Of a stretch of DNA of 23,118 nucleotides, positions 15,818 through 23,118 are shown in pieces. This DNA is from Desulfobulbaceae bacterium (GTDB lineage Bacteria > Desulfobacterota > Desulfobulbia > Desulfobulbales > UBA5123): positions 1 through 23,118 of the forward strand of contig JAOUHH010000010.1 of NCBI GenBank assembly GCA_029865195.1. The letters run 5' to 3'. Below the pieces are notes generated by a model, which was given only the letters and a program-made list of their open reading frames with translations, was not told where the DNA came from and searched no databases. A program made the position numbers and the translations under genes. Numbering within the stretch: the first letter of the stretch is position 1; each line of letters opens with the position of its first letter.

Positions 15818-17173
15818 ATGGCTTTAACAGGTATACAAATCCTCAAGATGCTTCCCAAGAAGAACTGTGGGGAGTGTGGGATTCCGACTTGTCTTGCTTT
15901 TGCCATGAAGGTGGCAGCGGGTCAGACCGAGATTGGCGAATGTCCGTACGTAAGCGATGAGGTCAAGGAGAGCATTGGCGAGGCATCCGCGCCGCCGATC
16001 CGGACCATCAAGCTGGGAGCAGGGGAGGGCGCCTTTACCGCCGGCGGTGAAACCTGTCTGTTCCGTCATGAAAAACGGTTCGAGAACCCCACCGGTATCG
16101 GTGTGCTGGTCACCACCGAGATGAGTGACGCCGATGTCGATGGCCGCATCAACCGCTTCAACACCCTTTGTTATGAGCGGGTTGGCGTGATGCTGAAGGC
16201 GGACATCATTGCCGTCAAGGACAGCAAGGGCGATGAAGGCTCTTTCACAGCGCTGGTCAAGAAGGTGCTCGACGGCGCCGGCAAGGCAAGTCTGGTGCTG
16301 ATCAGCGACAACCCGGCTACCTTGGCCGCTGGCGCCAAGGTTTGTGGTGACCGCAAGCCGCTGCTGTTTGGCGCAACCAAGACCAATGCCGCGAAGATGG
16401 CCGGTGTCGGCAAGGAAACCGGTTGTGCGGTTGGCGTTAAGGGCAGCAACCTCGATGACTGTATCGCCGTTACCGAGGAACTTCTCGGCGCAGGGCTCAA
16501 GGATCTGGTTATCGACACCGGTGCCCGCACCATCAAGGCCGCCTTCGAGGATAACGTACTTGCCCGCCGCTCTGCGGTGAAGAAAAAATACAAGCCGTTG
16601 GGCTTCCCGACCATCACCTTCCCCTGCGAGATCACCGACGATCCGCTGATGGAGGCAATGGTTGCTTCGGTGATGATCGCCAAGTATGCCGGCATCGTCA
16701 TCCTCTCTGACCTGCAGGGTGATACCCTTTTCCCGCTGCTGCTTGAGCGGTTGAACATCTTCACCGATCCGCAGCGGCCGATGGTCGTTTCCGAGGATAT
16801 CTACCCCATCAGCGGCCCCAACGAGAACTCGCCGGTGATCATTACCTGCAACTTCTCGCTTACCTATTTCATCGTCTCCGGCGAAATAGAGGGCAGCAAG
16901 GTGCCGTCCTGGCTGCTGATCAAGGACACCGAGGGCCTTTCCGTACTCACCGCATGGGCGGCCGGCAAGTTCGGCGCCGATATGATCGCTGCGTTCATGA
17001 AGAAAGCCGGAATCGAGAGTAAGGTGAAGCATCGTGAATTGATCATCCCCGGCTATCTTGCTTCCATGAAGGGCGAGCTCGAAGAGGAACTGCCAGGCTG
17101 GACCATCACCATCGGTCCACGCGAGGCAGGCCATCTGCCGGCATTCCTTAAGGAATGGAAGCCTGCCGCGTGA
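15818..17173 (+). CDS. acsC: Corrinoid iron-sulfur protein large subunit
   Basis: It carries the cobalamin and the low-potential [4Fe-4S] cluster that reactivates it, and moves the methyl group between methyl-THF and AcsB, as a heterodimer with the AcsD domain. The N-terminal cluster ligands are C17, C20, C25 and C42 (NCGECGIPTC...GEC), the same numbering as I recall for the Moorella protein. A TIM barrel follows, then the C-terminal cobalamin-binding region (about 330-451) with the conserved segments GPNENSPVIITCNFSLTYF and PGYLASMKGELEEELPGW. The length of 451 residues is standard. AGGGGAGGA precedes the ATG. It is in the usual place next to acsB, and ends in a true TGA stop. Confidence 0.97.
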   Translation: MALTGIQILKMLPKKNCGECGIPTCLAFAMKVAAGQTEIGECPYVSDEVKESIGEASAPPIRTIKLGAGEGAFTAGGETCLFRHEKRFENPTGIGVLVTTEMSDADVDGRINRFNTLCYERVGVMLKADIIAVKDSKGDEGSFTALVKKVLDGAGKASLVLISDNPATLAAGAKVCGDRKPLLFGATKTNAAKMAGVGKETGCAVGVKGSNLDDCIAVTEELLGAGLKDLVIDTGARTIKAAFEDNVLARRSAVKKKYKPLGFPTITFPCEITDDPLMEAMVASVMIAKYAGIVILSDLQGDTLFPLLLERLNIFTDPQRPMVVSEDIYPISGPNENSPVIITCNFSLTYFIVSGEIEGSKVPSWLLIKDTEGLSVLTAWAAGKFGADMIAAFMKKAGIESKVKHRELIIPGYLASMKGELEEELPGWTITIGPREAGHLPAFLKEWKPAA

Positions 17174-17247
17174 TCGTTGTAATCTGGTAAAGGCCACTTG
17201 CTGGTACGAATATGTGCCGAGAACTTATACATGATTGATGCGAAACT

Positions 17248-20200
17248 ATGTCACAGATAGCGATTACCATCGATGGCAGAGAGATTTCTGTCGCACCGCG
17301 AACAACGGTCCTGGAAGCGGCGAAGCTCCTCAACATCGAGATACCCACTTTTTGTTTCGTAAAGGGAAAGTCCAAGGCGCATTGCAAGATCTGCCTGGTC
17401 GAGGTCGAGGGTAAGGATAAGCCTCTCCGTTCCTGCGTGACCCTGGTTCGTGCCGGCATGGTGATCCATACCGATACCGAGAATGTTCGTAATCAGCGCA
17501 AGAAGAATCTCGAAATCCTTGCCGAGTCCCATTTCGGTGACTGTAAAGCGCCTTGCAATATGACCTGCCCCGGGCAGATCAACATTCAGGGTTTTGTCGC
17601 CCATGTGCGCAAAGGGGAACACGAGGAGGCATTGCGGTTGGTGATGGAGCGCAACCCGCTGCCATTCTCCGTCGGTCGTGTTTGTCCGAGGTTCTGTGAG
17701 GTCAGTTGCCGTCGTTCCCTGATCGATGAGCCTATCGCCGTCAACCATCTGGAGCGATTTGTCGCCGATTGGTGCATGGATCACCGGGCAGAGGGCAACC
17801 TGCGCATCGAGTGTAAACCCGCAACCGGCAAGAAGGTCGCTATCATCGGCGGCGGTCCGTCCGGCTTGTCTACCGCCTTTTTCCTGCGCAAGGCCGGTCA
17901 CGAGGTAACCATCTTTGAGGGCGGCGATAAACTTGGCGGAGCCTTGCGGTATGGGTTGCCGGAGTATCGCATTCCCCGCAAGGTTCTCGATTATGAAATC
18001 AAAACCATCCTCGATTTGGGCATCGCCTCCGAATGTGGCCAAAAGTGGGGGCGTGATTTCTCCATTAGTGATCTGAAAAAGAAGGGGTACGACGCCATCG
18101 TTTTGGCCATTGGCGCACTGAAGGCCAAACCCATCGATATCCCGGGCATCGACCTGCCTTTTGTGCATCCCGCCATCGATTTCCTGAAGGACGTCACCGA
18201 CGGCAAGAAGGAATTCCCAGGCAAACGGGCGATTGTTATCGGCGGCAGCAACATTGCCATCGAAACGGCACGCTCGCTGATCCGCATGGGTGTCGGCGAG
18301 GTTACCGTTGTTCACTCCAGCAGCTCCGAAAAGATTCAGGCCCACAAGCATTCCCACAAGGAAGCGCTGCGTGAAGGGATCACCTTCATGTCCATGGCTA
18401 CCCCCATGCAGATCATCGAGCGCGGCGGGACGCTGTTCATGCGCATTCAACGGATGGCTACGGGTGAACAGGCGCAGAGCGGAAAAAGTCACCAAGGTCC
18501 TACCGCCGGCCTGAACGAGAGTTTGCAGGCCGACGTGATCCTTTATTCAGGTGGCCAGGAGGCGGCGATTGAGGTATTTCCGGCCAATTCCCTTGAGCGG
18601 AAGTTGGTGCTCACGCCCACCGGCCTCATTAAAACCCATGGCAAGGGCCAAAAGACTGATCTCGAAGGGGTTTGGGCTACCGGCGACGTGATCAGCGGCC
18701 CCCGGTCGGTGATCGAGGCTGTTGTATCCGGCCGACGGGTCGCCAAGTACGTCCATGCCGAGATCTGCGGGGTGAAGAAGGAACCCGCCGAATCCATGTT
18801 CAACTTTACCCGGGGCAACACCTTTAAGGATGTTGATCCGGTACTGCTTGAGGGCTATGCGGCGCAGAAGCGCGAGACTATGCCTTCCCTGGAGATGGAG
18901 GAACGACTGGTCTGCTTCGATGAGGTACGCAAGGGGTTCAACCTGAAGCGGGCCACCCGCGAGGCTGGGCGCTGTCTTTCCTGCGGCTGCACCGCTTTTG
19001 ACCGCTGCGACCTGCGCCGCTACTCCGTCTCCCACGGGGTCGATCTCAAGACGACCGGCATGGGCACCCGCCATCAATACAGCATCGACGCCAGCCATCC
19101 GCTTTTTGAGATGGATCTTAACAAGTGCATCTTCTGTCAGCGCTGCAAGAATAACTGTGAATACGACGCCCTTGAACTCGCCTGCGAGGGAACCGATGCA
19201 CAGGGCAGGGCGGTAGGCCTGAGCTTCTCTTTCAACGACAAGTGTGTGAATTGCTGCAACTGTGTCGATTCCTGCACCACCGGCGCACTTACCAAGAAGG
19301 ATGTGTTGGTGCCGATCATCAACGAGCCGGTGCGGTATGTCACCACGACCTGTCCTTACTGTGGTTCCGGTTGTCAGATGCAACTCAAGATCAAGGGGCA
19401 TACCATCATGGAAGTGGTGGCCGACAAATCGGCACCACCCAACTACGGCATGCTCTGCATCAAGGGACGTTTCGCCTTCGATTTCATCAAGCATCCGGAC
19501 CGGCTCACCAAGCCGTTGGTTCGAAAAAATGGGCAGCTGGTAGAATCCAGCTGGGATGACGCATTGAGCCTGGTTGCCAAGCGGTTTGGGGAGTTGAAGA
19601 CGAAGCACGGCTCCGACTCCATTGCCGGCTTCAGCTGTGCACGGGCAACCAACGAAGAAAACTTCTTGATGCAGAAATTCATGCGAGCGGTGGTCGGAAC
19701 AAATAATATCGACCACTGTGCCCGACTCTGACACGCTCCGACGGTGGCCAGTTTGGCCATCACCCTCGGCAGCGGCGCAATGACCAACTGTATCTCCGAT
19801 TTCATGAACGGCGAATCGGATGTAATATTCATGATCGGATCGAACCCCGACACCAGCCATCCCATCACCGGTCTGCGCATCCGGCAGGCGATCAAGAAGG
19901 GGGCGAAGCTGATCGTAGCCGATCCGCGTCGTACCGACTTCGCGAAGCAGGCGAACCTGTGGATCAACCACCAGCCCGGCACCGATGTCGCCTTGATCAA
20001 TGGCATGAGCCACATCGTCCTCAAGGAGGATCTGTGGGACAAGGAGTATGTCAAGGAACGCACCGAAAACATGGAGGAGCTGGAGATCGTACTCGAGAAA
20101 TATACACCCGAGTATGTTTCCGAGATCACTGGGGTGCCTGTTGACGCACTCTATGAGGCAGCTCGTTTGTATGCCAGCCCCGGCAAGAAGAGCGCCATCG

Positions 20201-21369
20201 TTTACGGTATGGGTATCGCCCACTGGGCCGCCGGTACCGACAACGTCAAGGCGATCTCGAACCTCGCCCTGCTGTGCGGTAAGATCGGTGTTCGCGGCGG
20301 CGGCATCAACCCGCTGCGTGGTCAGAACAACGTGCAGGGTGCCTGTGACATGGGTGCGCTGTTCAATACCCTGCCCGGTTACGCAGGCCTGACCCGCGAC
20401 GACATCTTCGACAAGTATGAAAAAATGTGGGGGGTGAAGATGCCCCGTAAGCAAGGCAAGCCAGCCACCGAGGTCTGGGACAATATCCTCGATGGCAATA
20501 TTCGCGGCATCTATGTCTTCGGCGAGGACCCGGTTCTTGCGGATCCCAATGCCGGTCATGCCGTGGCTGCCATCGATAAGCTCGATTTCATGGTGGTGCA
20601 GGACATCTTCCTCACCGATACCGCCAAGAAAGCCGATGTGGTCCTGCCGGCCGCGTGCTTCGCTGAAAAAGACGGCACCTTCACCTGCTCTGAGCGACGG
20701 GTGCAGCGTATCCGGAAGGCATTTGATCCTCCCGGCGAGGCCAAGGCGGATTGGGAGATTTTCTGTGCGCTCTCTGCCAAGATGGGCTACGAGATGCACT
20801 ACGATTCGGCCAGCGACATCTTCGATGAGGTCTGTTCGTTGACCCCGCAGTACGCCGGCATGAGCTACGAGCGGATCGATGAAAAGGGTCTGCAGTGGCC
20901 GGTACCGACCAAGGATCACCCTGGAACGCCGGTCCTGCATGTTGGGCAGTTCGCCCGCGGCAAGGCGTTGTTTATGCCCACCGACTACGAACCGCCCAAG
21001 GAGCAGCCGGATGATGATTATCCGATGCTGCTGACCACCGGACGTGACGTTGAGCACTACAACTTTGGCAGTATGACCCGGCGGACGCCGTGCATCGAAA
21101 AGATCAGATCCGAGGCCCTTGCGGATGTGCATCCCGTTGATGCCGAGCGATTGGGAATCTCGGAACGTTCCTGGATTCGTATCAAATCGAGACGCGGCGA
21201 GGTAAAGGTGCGTGCCACCATTTCCGATAGGGTGCAGGTTGGTACCATTTTCATGCCGTACCACTATGCCGAGGTGCCGATCAACAACCTGACCTTGAAC
21301 CACCTTGACAAGCTGTCGCGTTCGCCGCAGTACAAGGCGTGCGCAATTAAAGTTGAAGTACTTGGTTGA
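17248..21369 (+). CDS. fdhA: Selenocysteine formate dehydrogenase fused to a GltD-like flavoprotein
   Basis: Reading TGA at 19729-19731 as selenocysteine (U828) joins two open stretches in one frame to give 1373 residues. Modules: [2Fe-2S] domain (C36, C46, C49, C63); GltD-type cysteine region (C99, C103, C107, C146, C150, C154); FAD site VAIIGGGPSG (197-206) and NAD(P)-type site VIGGSNIA (330-337); a cysteine cluster (C576, C579, C581, C587); two ferredoxin clusters (C627-C637, C666-C676); then a molybdopterin domain with C702, C705, C709, C737 and CARLU-HAPTVA. Subtracting 694 gives E. coli FdhH-like numbering (C8, C11, C15). It should interconvert CO2 and formate and link this to NAD(P)H and ferredoxin; cofactor choice is inferred. 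The final stop is also TGA. The ATG has no clear ribosome-binding site; an in-frame TGA at 17236 limits upstream starts. No signal peptide, so cytoplasmic. Confidence 0.93.
19729..19768 (+). promoter_or_regulatory. Selenocysteine UGA and SECIS-like hairpin in the formate dehydrogenase gene
   Basis: Directly after TGA (19729-19731), GGTG (19743-19746) pairs with CACC (19761-19764) and GCC (47-49) with GGC (55-57) around a loop AGTTT (19750-19754), with a bulged CAT. The loop GT lies 20-21 bases after the TGA, the same place as the GU in the loop of the E. coli fdhF SECIS. An alternative fold uses TGGCC with GGCCA. Confidence 0.8.
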
Positions 21370-21374
21370 TATTT

Positions 21375-21404
21375 ATCAGTGTTTCGCCCCATTCGGCGAA
21401 TGAT
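21375..21404 (+). other. Stem-loop between formate dehydrogenase and hdrA
   Basis: TTCGCC (21383-21388) pairs with GGCGAA (21395-21400) around a six-base loop, with outer ATCA/TGAT pairs. The T-run is displaced (TTTTT at 21411-21415), so it would be at best a leaky terminator. It may lower hdrA expression relative to the upstream genes or protect the mRNA end. Confidence 0.5.
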
Positions 21405-21429
21405 TTAACGTTTTTATCTGGAGTACATT

Positions 21430-23118
21430 ATGGCGCAAGCAAAAAACAAAGGGGCCGGAGCGGTCATGGTTGTCGGCGGCGGTGTCGCCGGCGTCCAGGC
21501 GGCATTGGATCTTACCGAGCTCGGTTACTACGTCTATCTGGTTGAGAAGTCGGCAGCCATCGGCGGGGCCATGGCTCAATTAGACAAGACGTTCCCGACC
21601 AACGACTGCTCGCTTTGAATCCTGGCGCCTAAGCTGGTAGAGGCCGGTCGGTCTCCCAATATCGAGATTCTCAGCAACGCAGATTTCCTTGGTCTTGACG
21701 GCAAGGCCGGTGACTTCACCGCCAAAGTCCGTCTGCGGCCGCGCTATATCGACGCCGACAAGTGTACGGCCTGCGGCCTGTGCACCAAATACTGTCCGCG
21801 TCACCTGGTGGATGAATACAATGAGGGATTGGCGATTACCCGTCCCATCCATATCGATTATCCCCAGGCGGTGCCCGCGACCTACTTTATCGACCCCAAG
21901 TCCTGTATGCATTTGCAGCATGGCACCTGCAAGATTTGTGTGCCGGTGTGCCGCAGCAAGGCCATCGATTTTGATCAGAAAGCGGAAGATCGCAAGATCA
22001 AGGTCGGGGCGGTGATCATGAGCCCCGGCTTCGGCAGGGTGCCGGACGAGGCGCTCACCAAATACAGTTACGGCGCGCACCCGGACGTGGTTACCAGTCT
22101 TGAGTTCGAGCGGCTGTTGAACCCCTCGGGCCCGTTTATGGGCGAGGTTCGTTGCCTCTCCGACAAGCGGCATCCGCACAAGATCGCCTTTATCCAGTGC
22201 GTCGGTTCCCGTGATCTCGGCTGCGACAACGGCTACTGCTCATCGGTCTGCTGCATGTACGCGATCAAGGAAGCGATGGTCGCCAAGGAGCACGACCCCG
22301 AGTGCGAGATCACCATCTACTATATGGACATGCGGACACAGGGCAAGGATTTCGACGCCGCCCGGACCCGCGCCGAGCAACAGTTCGGGATCAAGTTCGT
22401 CCGTGCCAAGGTGGCTGATGTGATGCCGTGGGAAAAACAACTGAAGCTGACCTACGCGACCATGGACGGCAAGCATTACTTCGAGGGTTACGACATGGTG
22501 GTGCTCTCTGTGGGACTTGATTCGCCCACCGACGCCAAGAATCTGGCAAAGATCGGCGCCTTTGAGCTCAATAAATACGATTTCTGCAAGACCACCACCT
22601 TTGCCCCCTTGGCCAGCAGCAACGAAGGCGTTCTGGTTGCCGGCGCTTTTCAGGGGCCCAAGGATATCCCCGAGTCTGTCACCCAGTCAAGCGCCGCCGC
22701 AGGGCTTGCCTCGTGTCTGCTCAAGCAGCAGCGCGGCAAGGGTGTCATCACCAAGACCTATCCAGATGAGCAGCCGGTGGGCGAGGATGACGAGGTGCGG
22801 ATCGGTGTCTTCGTCTGTCATTGCGGCATCAACATTGCTGGCGTAGTCGACGTGGCCAAGGTCGCCAACTATGCGGGCGAGATGGAAAACGTCACCTACT
22901 ACGCAGAAAGCCTGTACAGCTGTTCCCAGGATGCGCAGGAGGTGTTGAAGCAGCGGATCAAAGAACATCGTTTGAACCGGGTGGTCATCGCCGCCTGTTC
23001 GCCCAGAACCCATGAGCCGCTGTTCCAGGAAACCCTGAAGGACGCAGGCCTGAACCGCTCGCTCTTTGAGATGGTCAATATCCGGGATCATTGCTCCTGG
23101 GTACATGCCAACGAACCG
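21430..23118 (+). CDS. hdrA: HdrA-family selenoflavoprotein, 3'-truncated by the window
   Basis: TGA at 21616-21618 falls exactly where HdrA proteins have the second Cys of TNDCSxCILAPK (here TNDCSLU-ILAPKLVEAG, U63), and the frame stays open from there to the window end. HdrA is the FAD-containing electron-bifurcating subunit of heterodisulfide-reductase-type complexes. Visible parts: FAD motif VVGGGVAG (14-21); EKSAAIGGAMAQLDKTFP; ferredoxin cysteines CTACGLCTKYC and a variant CMHLQHGTCKICVPVC; IQCVGSRD with SSVCCMYAIKE; VAGAFQGPKDIPESVTQSSAAA. From residue 458 (RIGVFVCHCGIN) comes the segment that normally begins an HdrA, so a second HdrA unit probably follows beyond the window. GGAG is six bases before the ATG. 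Next to formate dehydrogenase, it likely couples formate, ferredoxin and NAD(P)H; this is inferred. Confidence 0.92.
21616..21644 (+). promoter_or_regulatory. Selenocysteine UGA and SECIS-like hairpin in hdrA
   Basis: After TGA (21616-21618), GCCT (21627-21630) pairs with AGGC (21641-21644) and CT (34-35) with AG (39-40) around a GGT loop (21636-21638), with AAG bulged. The GGT loop lies 18-20 bases after the TGA, close to the spacing and loop of the E. coli fdhF element. The stem is short, so folding strength is uncertain, but the protein context strongly supports recoding. Confidence 0.65.

Noticed and set aside
19729..19744. Apparent gene end at 19731 and new GTG start at 19744 (two-gene model)
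   Set aside because: Both pieces are in the same frame and the TGA falls precisely on the selenocysteine of the formate dehydrogenase motif; the GTG has no ribosome-binding site.
21430..21618. Small 62-residue flavoprotein ORF
   Set aside because: It is the first part of HdrA up to the Sec codon; the same frame continues with HdrA sequence to the window end.

Overview
The window reads as part of the chromosome of an anaerobic, probably sulfate-reducing or sulfur-disproportionating bacterium of the Desulfobacterota (Desulfobulbales-like is my best guess). The reasons are a bacterial Wood-Ljungdahl carbon-fixation locus, a long-form formate-THF ligase, an HdrA-type flavoprotein and two UGA-encoded selenocysteines. 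Base composition is fairly GC-rich by eye and looks uniform. All genes are on the + strand. I see no tRNA, rRNA, CRISPR array, transposase or phage gene.

Layout. (1) 1-3039: a 5'-truncated nifU, nifS overlapping it by 4 bases, and the flavin-dependent thymidylate synthase gene thyX. (2) 3130-4893: fhs (formate-THF ligase), followed by a 38-base perfect palindrome and T-run that form a strong terminator. (3) 4894-5301: a non-coding stretch with a second, orphan intrinsic terminator. (4) 5302-7533: a PilB/GspE-type secretion ATPase with a c-di-GMP-type N-terminal domain and a C-terminal cyclic-nucleotide-binding domain. (5) 7534-7905: a non-coding stretch with a candidate sigma-54 promoter. (6) 7906 to the end: folD, cooS/acsA, a metF::acsD fusion, acsB, acsC, a giant selenocysteine formate dehydrogenase fused to a GltD-like flavoprotein, and the start of a selenocysteine HdrA. 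This block looks like one operon.

How the genes fit together. Formate dehydrogenase interconverts CO2 and formate. Fhs loads formate onto THF. FolD makes methenyl- then methylene-THF, and the MetF domain makes methyl-THF. The corrinoid protein (AcsC with the AcsD domain) carries the methyl group to AcsB, and CooS supplies CO for acetyl-CoA synthesis. The pathway could also run in reverse to oxidise acetyl-CoA. HdrA, together with the FAD/NAD(P)- and Fe-S-rich front of the formate dehydrogenase, suggests flavin-based coupling of formate, NAD(P)H and ferredoxin. No methyl-THF:corrinoid methyltransferase (acsE), metV or cooC is present in this window.

The main points of interest are: two adjacent genes that each need UGA recoding, with hairpins at the position expected for bacterial SECIS elements; the MetF-AcsD fusion, which also has a plausible internal start for free AcsD; the three-module formate dehydrogenase; the arrangement of HdrA, which looks like the first half of a tandem double HdrA; and the ATPase with two nucleotide-sensor-like domains.
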